From: Butyrivibrio sp.
GTDB taxonomy: Bacteria; Bacillota; Clostridia; Lachnospirales; Lachnospiraceae
Assembly (NCBI GenBank): GCA_023664865.1
Contig: JAMPEU010000015.1
Span: 1-64,000, forward strand
Reading direction: 5' to 3'
Length of the DNA: 64,000 bases
In this document: piece by piece, positions 1 through 8,271 of the stretch
Layout: every line of letters starts with the position of its first letter
Numbering within the stretch: the stretch's first letter is position 1
Notes under the pieces: generated by a model
Databases searched by the model: none
Told to the model about the DNA's origin: nothing
What the model saw: only the letters and a program-made list of their open reading frames with translations
Program-made: the position numbers and the translations under genes

Positions 1-521
1 ACCTGAGAACCTGCCTCAGAGATATTGCTCAGGGTATGAAGGTTATCTTCTACCAGTTTCTTTAAGGAGTTACCCAGCATATCGTCGTTTGAAGACGGTT
101 TTACTACAACTGTCAGATTACCATGCGCCACTTCTTCTGCGATGCCCGACTGGTATTTGCTGTTATCTATTACTGCCTTAAACTCGTCAATCAATTCACC
201 AAATTCGTTGTTGCCATGTTTCTTAAGGTCAATATTAACACGGCCTTGCGCTATTTCCTTAGACGCTCCTACGAGCTGTTTTAAGGAAGTATCGATTTCC
301 TTAATAATGGACAAGGCAAGCGCCACTGTAACAATTATGGATACTGCCAAAATTATAAAGGAAAACATAACTGCATTATCTGCATATTTCTGTTCAGCCT
401 CTGCATCTGTTTTCGTCATGTTTTCAAGCGCCATCATTCCAAAGATTACATTGATTACCATCAACACCATTGAAATACCAAATGCACCAATCAATCTTAC
501 TTTAATTTTCACATTTTTCAT
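1..521 (-). CDS. Methyl-accepting chemotaxis protein, N-terminal part (gene runs off the left edge)
   Basis: Reading from the ATG at 521 toward coordinate 1, the frame stays open to the window edge. It begins MKNVKIKVRLIGAFGISMVL, a membrane segment (about residues 9-28), followed by a very short extracytoplasmic part and a second membrane segment (about 50-70). Next comes a HAMP-like stretch with the SLKQLVGASKEIAQG pattern and a further HAMP-like or linker region. The very short loop between the two membrane segments means there is no conventional periplasmic-type sensing domain, so it may sense an intracellular or membrane signal. A GAGAGG ribosome site precedes the ATG. It starts 12 bases after the cheW stop, so it is the downstream member of the che operon. 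The signalling hairpin that would prove the family lies outside the window. Confidence 0.8.
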   Translation of the reverse strand, partial: MKNVKIKVRLIGAFGISMVLMVINVIFGMMALENMTKTDAEAEQKYADNAVMFSFIILAVSIIVTVALALSIIKEIDTSLKQLVGASKEIAQGRVNIDLKKHGNNEFGELIDEFKAVIDNSKYQSGIAEEVAHGNLTVVVKPSSNDDMLGNSLKKLVEDNLHTLSNISEAGSQ

Positions 522-533
522 CTCTCATACCTC

Positions 534-1076
534 TCATTCTTCATCAATATTTACTTCATTTGCCTGCTCTACAACTGATAAATCTTCATCATTTAATAAT
601 TTATCAGGATCAAGCAAAAGTTTGACTGCATCTCCGACCTTGCCGATACCATAAACATATTTGTTCTTTACATCGCCACGGCCGAAAGTCGGAGGCGGGA
701 GAATGTCTTCTTCCTTGATTTCGACCACTTCTGCGATTTGTTCTACGATTAACCCGACCATCATGGACCTTATATTAATGACAATGATACAGGTCCTGTC
801 GTTATATTCAAACGGTTCTTGCCTGAATCTCAGTCTGACGTCAACAACAGGAATAACCTTGCCTCTTAAATTAATCAATCCCTTAATATAATCCTCTGTT
901 TCGGGAATCGCCGTAATCGCCTGTAATTGAATGATTTCATTGACATATTGGATTCCCAAGCCGAAGTACTCATTTTTGGACTTAAAAGTCATGTACTTGC
1001 CCTTCTGTGCATCATGCTCATTAGAAGCAGCCTGATTATCTTCAATCTGTCTCTTCAATTCGCTTACTTCTTCCAT
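534..1076 (-). CDS. cheW: Chemotaxis coupling protein CheW
   Basis: CheW is the scaffold that joins the kinase CheA to the cytoplasmic tips of chemoreceptors. The 180-residue protein has one CheW-like beta-barrel domain (about residues 27-160). Family hallmarks are FGLGIQYVNEIIQ, the GLINLRGKVIPVVDVRLRF loop, and VGLIVEQIAEVVEI. The first 26 residues and the acidic C-terminus (SVVEQANEVNIDEE) are extra compared with minimal CheW proteins of about 150 residues. It lies 36 bases after cheA and 12 bases before a chemoreceptor gene in the same orientation, as expected for an array-forming unit. Identification is firm; the function of the tails is unknown. Confidence 0.93.
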   Translation of the reverse strand: MEEVSELKRQIEDNQAASNEHDAQKGKYMTFKSKNEYFGLGIQYVNEIIQLQAITAIPETEDYIKGLINLRGKVIPVVDVRLRFRQEPFEYNDRTCIIVINIRSMMVGLIVEQIAEVVEIKEEDILPPPTFGRGDVKNKYVYGIGKVGDAVKLLLDPDKLLNDEDLSVVEQANEVNIDEE

Positions 1077-1112
1077 ATGATTACCGTTCCTTTCTTTATA
1101 TTTTCTTATTCT

Positions 1113-3308
1113 TTATTCTATCAATCCGGGAGCGTCTAATATTAGAGCAATGCTTCCGTCGCCAAGCTGTGTACAACCGGATAAGCCCTTAACCTTCTTA
1201 ATATATGAAGGAATAGGTTTTACTACTATTTCCTGTTCTCCAATCAGCCTGTCTACGAGAAGACATACTTTCTTATCTTCTACCTCCAGAATCAACATTA
1301 CCCCTTCTTCTACGGACTTCTTATACTCTGCAAGACCATACCACTCGCCGAGCCGCCGTACCGGTAAACATTCGCCCCTTATCATGATGTATTCATCGCC
1401 GTTAGGCTCGTGAATGAGCATATCTTCACTTACGCGAATGAATTCCTTGATAGCGCCCGTTTCCAGTACGAATGAAGAAGTTCCTATCTCCATAACGATA
1501 CCGTCGATAATCGCCAATGTCAGCGGAATCTTCAGACTCATAATACTGCCAAAGCCCTGTGTGCTTTCAATCTCAAGCGCTCCGCCGATTGCCTGAATAT
1601 TCTGGACTACAACGTCCATGCCGACTCCTCGTCCCGATATCTCCGTAACCTGATCATTAGTGGAAAAACCAGGCAGGGTAATGAACTGATATACCTCTTT
1701 GTCTGTATAAGCGCTGTCGGGCTTATTATCATCGAGCAGCCCTTGTTTCCTTGCCTTGGCAAGTATCTTGTTCCTGTCAAGTCCTGCTCCGTCATCCTCT
1801 ACGCTTATCCATACTTTTCCGGCTTCTGTCTTAGCGGACAATGTAACCCTGCCTTTTTCAGGCTTGCCGCTGTCAAGACGTTTCTGTCGTTCCTCAATTC
1901 CGTGGTCTACGGAGTTACGAACGATGTGCATAAGCGGATCGGAAATATGCTCGATTATGTTTTTATCCACTTCCGTCTGGTCTCCGACCATAACAAACTC
2001 AATATCTTTTCCCAGCTTCCTTGAGGTATCGAATACGATACGGTTCATCTTCTGGAAGGTATTGGTAAGCGGAACCATCCTCATTGACATGATGACGTTC
2101 TGCAAATCCGTGGATATCTTGGATAACTGTACTGCCGCCTTATTGAAGTTATCAAGGTTAAGCCCCGGAACTTTAAGGTCTGAATTCTGTAATACAACCG
2201 ACTCCGAGATAACAAGCTCTCCGATTAACTCCATAAGCTGATCCATCTTGTTTACATTTACGCTGATGAACGAAGCTTTTTCGGTCTTCGGCTTATCCTT
2301 CGCCAGTTTCTTCTTCTTACCGGGTTCTTTGGACTGGATAACGAAATCACCGGGCTTGATTGCCGGCGCCGCAGGCTTGGGCGCTTCTTTTTCTTCCGCT
2401 TCCCCTTCTTTTCCGCCTTCAGCGGCTTCCTGTGTGCGCGCGTCTATCTCTTCCACGCTGGAATCAAGGTCAATCGCCGGTGCCGGATGGTCGGTATCGC
2501 CTCCAAAGTCAAAGCCTTGATGAAATTCCTCAGCTTTACATTCAAAAATGTCAACTTTCTGAATATCATATCCTACACCGATAACCTTACGTATCTCTTC
2601 CTCAGTGCTCTGTGCCTGTAAGAGAATACGGAAACCTTCGTTGATAATGATATCCGCCGTGTCCGGATCAGAGACGATGTCCTCAGGTGAATACAGAATA
2701 TCTTCCGCAATCTCCTTTAAGGCATATACTGTCTTGTAAGCATGGACATTTGACATATCCGTTTCCGGAAAAAACGTAATATAAATTTTGTAAAAATGGC
2801 TGGCGCTTGTGGCAACCGGAGCTATGTAGAACTGCTTAGGCTCCTCATGATGATTCGCGGGCGGTTCTTCCTTTTTCCCTTTTTTGCCCTTCTTGCCATC
2901 GCCTTTAATGGAATCCAGGAACTCATCAAGCCCTTTAATGATATCGCCTGACTTACCGTCCGCCGGATCTCCGTTTCTTATCTTTTCCATCTCGCCTGAG
3001 ATAAAATCTTCAACTTCCAATACGTGGTCCACCAGTTCCAGATGTGGTACGTTATCGGGATGTGATTCTCTCAGAAAATAAAAGATATCTTCAAGCTTAT
3101 GCGCCACAGCCGTTATTTCATCGAACATCATAATGCCCGAAGAACCTTTTATGGTATGCATCGTTCTGAATATTTCATTGATGCTGTCTTCATCAAAACT
3201 GTCTGCATCTTTCTGCTCAAGAACTATTTCCTGCAGCTGTTCCAAAAGCTGCCCGTTCTCGAACAGGTACATATCAAGCATACCGTCTGTGCTAAACTCT
3301 TCTGCCAT
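1113..3308 (-). CDS. cheA: Chemotaxis histidine kinase CheA
   Basis: CheA autophosphorylates in response to receptor state and passes phosphate to CheY and CheB. The 731-residue protein shows the class II layout: P1 phosphotransfer domain (about 1-110, phospho-accepting His51 in RTMHTIKGSSG), a P2-like domain (about 165-265), a charged Ala/Lys/Glu linker, the P3 dimerisation helix pair (about 345-410, NKMDQLMELIGELVISES), the P4 ATP-binding domain (HIVRNSVDHGIEER N-box, DDGAGLD, GRGVGMDVV), and a C-terminal CheW-like P5 domain (from about 595, PLTLAIIDGIVMEI). It follows the stand-alone receiver gene by 39 bases and precedes cheW. All catalytic motifs are intact, so it should be active. Between P1 and P2 there is a lysine/glycine-rich stretch. 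Confidence 0.96.
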   Translation of the reverse strand: MAEEFSTDGMLDMYLFENGQLLEQLQEIVLEQKDADSFDEDSINEIFRTMHTIKGSSGIMMFDEITAVAHKLEDIFYFLRESHPDNVPHLELVDHVLEVEDFISGEMEKIRNGDPADGKSGDIIKGLDEFLDSIKGDGKKGKKGKKEEPPANHHEEPKQFYIAPVATSASHFYKIYITFFPETDMSNVHAYKTVYALKEIAEDILYSPEDIVSDPDTADIIINEGFRILLQAQSTEEEIRKVIGVGYDIQKVDIFECKAEEFHQGFDFGGDTDHPAPAIDLDSSVEEIDARTQEAAEGGKEGEAEEKEAPKPAAPAIKPGDFVIQSKEPGKKKKLAKDKPKTEKASFISVNVNKMDQLMELIGELVISESVVLQNSDLKVPGLNLDNFNKAAVQLSKISTDLQNVIMSMRMVPLTNTFQKMNRIVFDTSRKLGKDIEFVMVGDQTEVDKNIIEHISDPLMHIVRNSVDHGIEERQKRLDSGKPEKGRVTLSAKTEAGKVWISVEDDGAGLDRNKILAKARKQGLLDDNKPDSAYTDKEVYQFITLPGFSTNDQVTEISGRGVGMDVVVQNIQAIGGALEIESTQGFGSIMSLKIPLTLAIIDGIVMEIGTSSFVLETGAIKEFIRVSEDMLIHEPNGDEYIMIRGECLPVRRLGEWYGLAEYKKSVEEGVMLILEVEDKKVCLLVDRLIGEQEIVVKPIPSYIKKVKGLSGCTQLGDGSIALILDAPGLIE

Positions 3309-3347
3309 ATCCTTCTCCTTTCCTGCATATTCTTATAAGTTCCTTGG

Positions 3348-3740
3348 TTAAATCAGATTAAGTTTTTTAAGAGCCTGCTCAAACCTTTCCTGATCTATAG
3401 GCTTACCCGAATATATTGTACAGCCCAGCTCGAAAGCCATTTTAACGTTTGCCTCATCATTAAGCGCAGTCGTCATAATAACTTTCACAGCCTTGTCTTC
3501 CGGAATATTTCTTTCTTTTTCAAGATTTCGTATTCCCACAAGCGACTGATATCCGTCCATGACCGGCATCATGATATCGAGACAGACTAAATCATACGGC
3601 TCTCCGTCTTCTAACGCCATCATAAAGGCGTCTACCGCTTCCATTCCGTCCACGGTAACATCACATTCACCGTACTTTGACAGGAAACTTACCATGAATT
3701 TCCTTGTCACAAAATCATCTTCTGCCAATAGAATCTTCAT
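3348..3740 (-). CDS. Stand-alone response-regulator receiver (CheY-like)
   Basis: A 130-residue single receiver domain with every conserved residue: acidic pair Glu7/Asp8/Asp9, phospho-acceptor Asp55 in LVCLDIMMPVMDGY, the Thr in VIMTTALND, and the switch Lys in YSGKPID. It lies between cheB (12 bases upstream) and cheA (39 bases downstream), so a role as the diffusible output of CheA (CheY) or as a phosphate sink is likely. The sequence, with the aromatic position occupied by Tyr in TIYSGKP, is nearer to generic Clostridia receivers than to enteric CheY. For that reason no gene symbol is assigned; a flagellar motor target cannot be tested from this window because no flagellar genes are present. 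Confidence 0.88.
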   Translation of the reverse strand: MKILLAEDDFVTRKFMVSFLSKYGECDVTVDGMEAVDAFMMALEDGEPYDLVCLDIMMPVMDGYQSLVGIRNLEKERNIPEDKAVKVIMTTALNDEANVKMAFELGCTIYSGKPIDQERFEQALKKLNLI

Positions 3741-3752
3741 GTCTTCTCTCCT

Positions 3753-4787
3753 TTACATTTTATTTAATAACGCATAGGTTCTACCTGCGATATCATTCAG
3801 TTTTTCCTGATATTCAACAGCCCCGCAGTCATATGCGACTTTGGGCATTCCATATACTACGCAGGTAGATTCATCCTGCCCGATCGTCCTGGCTCCCGCT
3901 TTTCTCATGGACAGCAGTCCTTTGCCTCCGTCGCCGCCCATACCTGTCAGAATGATTCCTACTGCATCGGAACCGGCTACCTTTGCCACTGATTCAAACA
4001 GCACTTCTACCGACGGACAGTGACCGTTGACTCTCGGTCCCGCTTTTACTTCTACCTGATATACTCCATTTACTTTTACAAGCCGCATGTGCCTGTCGCC
4101 GCCTGGCGCAATCAGCATATGACCCGGCATTACCCTGTCGCCGGTTTCTGCCTCCTTTACGCTAATCCTGCACTGGTCATCAAGCCTTTTCGCATACATC
4201 TTCGTAAATCCCGGCGGCATGTGCTGCACACAGACGATTCCCGGAATATCTGTACCGAAATCTTTTACCACGGAGTAGATTGCTTCCGTTCCGCCCGTAG
4301 ACGCGCCGATTGCAACTATCAGGTTGTTGCGCGCGGACGCCAAATGCTGTGAGGGTTCCTTATTCGTAAGTACGGTTTTCTTGATATTGCTTATCTTCGC
4401 CGTAGATGCAATCTTAATCTTTACAAGCAGCTCATTTCTGATAAAATCTTCCAACTGCGCCCTGTTGGTTACGGCAGGCTTTGCTACAAAGTCCACTGCG
4501 CCCGCGTTCATCGCATCAAATACCTTATCGCTTAAAGAACTGATAACTACGACAGGCAAAGGATACTGTGGAATCAATTTTCTCAAAAAATCAATGCCGT
4601 TCATTCTGGGAAGCTCTACATCGAGAGTCATAACATCAGGGTGATGCTGTAAGATAAGATCCCTTGCCTCAAAAGGATCCTTAGCAGTCGCCACAACCTG
4701 TATCGCCGGATCTCTCCCCATATTCTGAACCAATAACTCTCTGAAAACAATCGAGTCTTCAACTACTAACACTTTAATAGGCTGCAT
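3753..4787 (-). CDS. cheB: Chemotaxis protein-glutamate methylesterase CheB
   Basis: CheB removes methyl groups from receptor glutamates when phosphorylated by CheA and also deamidates glutamines, giving adaptation. The 344 residues comprise an N-terminal receiver (about 1-120, Asp11/Asp56 with TLDVELPRMNG, Lys in AKPAV) and a C-terminal esterase domain (about 153-340). The catalytic triad is visible: Ser163 in AIGASTGGTEAI, His189 in VQHMPPGFT, and Asp286 in TGMGGDGGKG. It follows cheR by 28 bases and precedes the receiver gene by 12. The length and domain order match the family exactly, with no missing residues. Confidence 0.96.
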   Translation of the reverse strand: MQPIKVLVVEDSIVFRELLVQNMGRDPAIQVVATAKDPFEARDLILQHHPDVMTLDVELPRMNGIDFLRKLIPQYPLPVVVISSLSDKVFDAMNAGAVDFVAKPAVTNRAQLEDFIRNELLVKIKIASTAKISNIKKTVLTNKEPSQHLASARNNLIVAIGASTGGTEAIYSVVKDFGTDIPGIVCVQHMPPGFTKMYAKRLDDQCRISVKEAETGDRVMPGHMLIAPGGDRHMRLVKVNGVYQVEVKAGPRVNGHCPSVEVLFESVAKVAGSDAVGIILTGMGGDGGKGLLSMRKAGARTIGQDESTCVVYGMPKVAYDCGAVEYQEKLNDIAGRTYALLNKM

Positions 4788-4815
4788 ATTTTTCTCCTCT
4801 CATACCATCCCATGC

Positions 4816-5631
4816 CTACGGTCTTTTTCTGAATATCGACGGCTGAATAATCTGGAACGGGGTACTGCTCCTGTCAATTGTCTCCGTCGTTCCGATAAAG
4901 AAATATCCGCCCGGCTCCATTACATCATATATCCTTTGAACCAAATCTCTCTTCGTATTATCATCAAAATAAATCATAACATTCCGTAAAAACACGATGT
5001 GCAGCTTCTTTTTGAATGGAAGAGGATCCATCAAATTAAACGGTCTGAAAAGCACTTCTTTCTTAAGCTCATCCCTTACCTGATACTGTTCGCCTCCGGC
5101 AATCTCTTTAAAGAAATGCCGTTTCCATTGTTCAGGAACGTTCTTAAGCTCTTCAGCGCCGTAAATTCCCAGCATAGCTTCTTTTAAAACTTTCGTGGAT
5201 ATGTCGGTTGCCAGTACGGTCTTATCCCACTGGTCTTTCTCCAAACCGAAGAAATCCGCCAATACCATCGCTATCATATAAGGCTCTTCGCCTGTAGAGG
5301 CTGCACCGCACCAGATACGTAAATCTTTGGTAGCCGCCGCCTTCTGTTTCGCCCACGGAAGCGCAACAGACTTCATGTAATCGAAATGCTCAAATTCCCT
5401 CATGAAATATGTATGATTTGTGGTGAGGAAATTGACTAATATTTTTTCGAGCGTTCCGGTCCTGTCATGTTCCACAGCCTCCATGTACTCCATGTAATTG
5501 TTCCAGCCATTTCTCTTAAGGTAATTCTGCAGTCTTCCGTTTACAATGACTTTCTTCTGTCCCAGCTCTATGCCGTAGCGCTGTTTCATAAAAACGGAAA
5601 TTCGTTGCAGTTCTTCATCTGTCATTGTCAC
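4816..5631 (-). CDS. cheR: Chemotaxis receptor methyltransferase CheR
   Basis: CheR transfers methyl groups from S-adenosylmethionine to receptor glutamates, opposing CheB. The 271-residue protein has the helical N-terminal CheR_N domain (about 1-75) and the SAM-binding fold with IWCGAASTGEEPYMIAMVL, VLATDISTKVL and the HIVFLRNVMIYFD motif before the last strand. The start shown is a GTG with a GGGGGA site seven bases upstream; an ATG two codons later (5625) is an alternative preceded by AAGGTG at short spacing. It lies 44 bases after the REC/HD-GYP-like gene and 28 before cheB. Identification is firm; only the exact start is open. Confidence 0.95.
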   Translation of the reverse strand: MTMTDEELQRISVFMKQRYGIELGQKKVIVNGRLQNYLKRNGWNNYMEYMEAVEHDRTGTLEKILVNFLTTNHTYFMREFEHFDYMKSVALPWAKQKAAATKDLRIWCGAASTGEEPYMIAMVLADFFGLEKDQWDKTVLATDISTKVLKEAMLGIYGAEELKNVPEQWKRHFFKEIAGGEQYQVRDELKKEVLFRPFNLMDPLPFKKKLHIVFLRNVMIYFDDNTKRDLVQRIYDVMEPGGYFFIGTTETIDRSSTPFQIIQPSIFRKRP

Positions 5632-5675
5632 CTTACATTCCCCCTGTCATTAATATTTCTTATAACAGACGAATC

Positions 5676-6734
5676 TCAACTTAATTGACGTGATATTTTA
5701 CAGCATATCTTATAAATCTCCGGAGAATATCTGACACCCGCTTCGCCCTTCATAATGTCAAGCGCCTCCTCCCTCGTATGGGCGTCATTCTCAGTCAGCA
5801 GGGTATACCTGCTCATTATAGCGACAACCTGCGCCGCCAGCGGAATCTTATCCTCCTTTAAGTTATCCGGATACCCGCTTCCGTCCCAATTCTCATGATG
5901 ATTGCGGACAACGTCAATAGCCGTACTGATAAATTCATTATAATCATTGTTTAAGTATAAATCGGAGAGCAGCCTGGCTCCTATATCTGCGTGGGTTTGC
6001 AGAATCTCCGTTTCTTCATCCGTCAGTTCCTTCTTCTTAAGAATTTCCATCGGCACGCCGATATTGCCGATATCGCAAAGCGGCGCTGAAAGCTCTATCG
6101 AATCTATATAAGTATCTGAAATCCTGTCCTCATAAAGCGGTGAAAGCTGCATACCCTGTGCTAAAATCCTGCAGTTTTTTCTCAGTCTGTCAATGTAGTC
6201 TGTGGCATAGTTTGAATTTTGCAGGGCAATATTGGCAAGCGCATACAAGATGTTCTTTTTTTCAAGCTCCATCTGTGCAAGCTGCTCATTGACGGAAGCC
6301 TGAAGCCGCCTGTTCATTTCAAGCATCTCCTGCCTTGCCTCGCGAAGCCGCAGCTGCACTCCTACACGTGCCTGAACCACTTCTGAGATAAACGGCTTGG
6401 TGATATAATCTTCCCCGCCGATTAAAAATCCTTCAACGATATCCATCGGATCGCTGAACGCCGAAATAAATACAATCGGAATATCCCTGGTCTTTTTATC
6501 ATTCTTAAGAAGTCTGCACAGTTCATACCCATCCATACCCGGCATGGATATGTCGCTAAGAATCAGGCTCGGCGAATATTGCTTCGTCATTTCCAAAGCC
6601 TGTTTCCCGTCTTCTGCCAAAATAGGGGAACAGCCCATGTCCTCAATAATAGCTTCAAGAACAAGCCTGTTTGTTTCCACATCATCTACAATCAGAATTT
6701 TTTCATCATACGATTTCATTTTGTCAGAAGCCAC
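5676..6734 (-). CDS. Response regulator: receiver + catalytically degenerate HD-GYP domain
   Basis: The 352 residues hold a receiver (about 12-130; Asp17/Asp18, phospho-acceptor Asp61 in LILSDISMPGMDGYE, Lys113), a coiled linker (about 131-165) and an HD-GYP fold (about 170-350). HD-GYP domains hydrolyse cyclic di-GMP, but here the metal-binding HD is replaced by Cys220-Asp221 (PLCDIGNIGVP instead of HDIGKIGVP), and the Lys after it is Asn. The first conserved His upstream (EH in active relatives) is also missing. The later His248, His279-His280 and the DGSGYP segment remain. It is therefore probably a non-catalytic binder or partner. The start is a GTG preceded by AGGAGGAG six bases upstream. 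The start lies 13 bases after the stop of the neighbouring kinase gene, suggesting a two-component pair. Confidence 0.85.
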   Translation of the reverse strand: MASDKMKSYDEKILIVDDVETNRLVLEAIIEDMGCSPILAEDGKQALEMTKQYSPSLILSDISMPGMDGYELCRLLKNDKKTRDIPIVFISAFSDPMDIVEGFLIGGEDYITKPFISEVVQARVGVQLRLREARQEMLEMNRRLQASVNEQLAQMELEKKNILYALANIALQNSNYATDYIDRLRKNCRILAQGMQLSPLYEDRISDTYIDSIELSAPLCDIGNIGVPMEILKKKELTDEETEILQTHADIGARLLSDLYLNNDYNEFISTAIDVVRNHHENWDGSGYPDNLKEDKIPLAAQVVAIMSRYTLLTENDAHTREEALDIMKGEAGVRYSPEIYKICCKISRQLS

Positions 6735-6747
6735 TGGACTCCTCCTC

Positions 6748-8178
6748 TCACAGATAAGTATTTAATTCTTCATACCCGGCATTTACTTTTTCGTAGTTCT
6801 CTTTCTGTACCGCCATCTTTAGCTTCAAAATCACACGGGATACTTCGCGCGGCGCTCCCTGAGTGAGCTGCCTTATGGTCTCCATAAACATCTCCGCCTT
6901 CTCCCAATTCTCCATTTCCACGCAGAGAATAAGCTTGGAAAGATTTTTCTTGAGAGTCTCGATATTTTCCGGAGTTCCATACTCTATTATTTCTTCGGTA
7001 TCATCATCGTCCTCGGACGGTGCGGCAGTATACATTGCCTGACGCAGGGCATTGCCTTCATCGGGCTGCATAGGCGCATTTTCTTCTTCGCTCACACCTA
7101 CCCAAATAGAGAATGAGAAGGTTGAACCCTTATTCTTTATGCCTTCTGCCTCAATTTTTCCGCCCATCAGTTCAACTAACTGTTTACATATATTAAGTCC
7201 CAGACCGGTTCCGCCATATTTTCTGGAAATAGAAGCGTCCGCCTGTGAAAAGCTCTGGAACAGTTTATCCTTATCGGATTTATCAATACCGATTCCGGTA
7301 TCCTTCACTATAAAAAATAATTCTATTTTATCCTTGATACGCGCCGTTCTGACAACTTCAAGACTAATCTTGCCCACGGTCGTGAACTTCAGCGCATTGG
7401 ATAAGAGGTTGTTAAGTATCTGTACGATACGCAGTTCATCGCCTATAACATGTTCAGGTATCTGCGGGGATACCGTCATGAAGAACCTCAGGCCTTTTTC
7501 GGTAATTTTAGCCGTATGCTGCGCCTTCACATAATCAAGCATGTTCCTGAAATTGAATGAGCGCGGCTCTAAGGTAAACTTTCCCGCCTCCAATTTGGAA
7601 AAATCCAGAATGTTATTTATTATCTTATTCATGTCTCCGCAGCAGCGTTCTATCAGTCTGAGCGTTTTTAAAGCCTTTTCGTCAGTTACTGTCTCAAGCA
7701 GTTCCTTGACGTTTCCCAGTACCCCGTTTACCGGAGTGCGAAGCTCATGCGTTACATTCGATACAAATTCAGACTTCACTTTCAAAGCCTGCTCGGCTTC
7801 CTGCTTTACATGTTCAATCTCCCTGCCAAGATGCTCTTTTTCCAGAGTATCGTTCGCCATACATATGTATGTCCCCGGTTTATTCTTGCTTTCTATAATC
7901 TTCGCCTCTACCGGAAAGCAGGTGCGGTTCTTACGGTATGCTATAAGGTTCTGCTGTTCATGTCCAAACGGATAATCCGTCTCGAAACCTTCTTCCGTAC
8001 TCTTAAAAGTATTTAAAAAGATGTCGCTTATATGGCTGCCGCATAAGTCGTCTTCGTATTCCAGTTTCTTTTTGGCTGCCGTATTAGAATAGAAAATCAC
8101 TCCGGCCTTATCAAACGCAAAAATCATTTCCAGCGCATCTTCTACCGGAAATAAGCTGTCTTCGTTCCACTCCTCCAT
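6748..8178 (-). CDS. PAS-domain sensor histidine kinase
   Basis: A cytoplasmic kinase with no membrane segment. From the chosen start it is 476 residues: a PAS domain (about 10-115, FDKAGVIFYSNTAAKKKL), a coiled linker, HisKA (phospho-accepting His144 in SNVTHELRTPVNG) and HATPase_c (ILNNLLSNALKFT N-box, VKDTGIGID, GGTGLGLNI). A C-terminal helical tail of about 80 residues resembles the Hpt-like tails of hybrid kinases but has no histidine. The open frame extends 13 codons further upstream to 8217, but GGGGAGG lies six bases before the ATG at 8178, so that start (or the ATG at 8181) is preferred. The stop is 13 bases before the REC/degenerate HD-GYP gene, its likely phosphate acceptor. Confidence 0.88.
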   Translation of the reverse strand: MEEWNEDSLFPVEDALEMIFAFDKAGVIFYSNTAAKKKLEYEDDLCGSHISDIFLNTFKSTEEGFETDYPFGHEQQNLIAYRKNRTCFPVEAKIIESKNKPGTYICMANDTLEKEHLGREIEHVKQEAEQALKVKSEFVSNVTHELRTPVNGVLGNVKELLETVTDEKALKTLRLIERCCGDMNKIINNILDFSKLEAGKFTLEPRSFNFRNMLDYVKAQHTAKITEKGLRFFMTVSPQIPEHVIGDELRIVQILNNLLSNALKFTTVGKISLEVVRTARIKDKIELFFIVKDTGIGIDKSDKDKLFQSFSQADASISRKYGGTGLGLNICKQLVELMGGKIEAEGIKNKGSTFSFSIWVGVSEEENAPMQPDEGNALRQAMYTAAPSEDDDDTEEIIEYGTPENIETLKKNLSKLILCVEMENWEKAEMFMETIRQLTQGAPREVSRVILKLKMAVQKENYEKVNAGYEELNTYL

Positions 8179-8224
8179 CATATTCCTCCCCGTAAAAGCA
8201 ATATTTCCCGATTTCATTCATAAA

Positions 8225-8256
8225 GGCAACAAAAACCTATTAATGTTTTTGCTGCC
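8225..8256 (-). other. Hairpin between the HD-GYP regulator and the PAS kinase
   Basis: Arms GGCAACAAAAAC and GTTTTTGCTGCC pair over 12 positions with one mismatch around an 8-base loop. It sits between two same-strand genes and is followed on the minus strand only by a short TTT, so it may attenuate rather than fully terminate read-through. Confidence 0.45.
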
Positions 8257-8271
8257 TATTGGGGTGTTCTA

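Noticed and set aside
8179-8217. The longest N-terminus of the PAS histidine kinase
   Set aside because: A strong GGGGAGG site lies inside this extension, in front of the later ATG, so the extension is probably untranslated.
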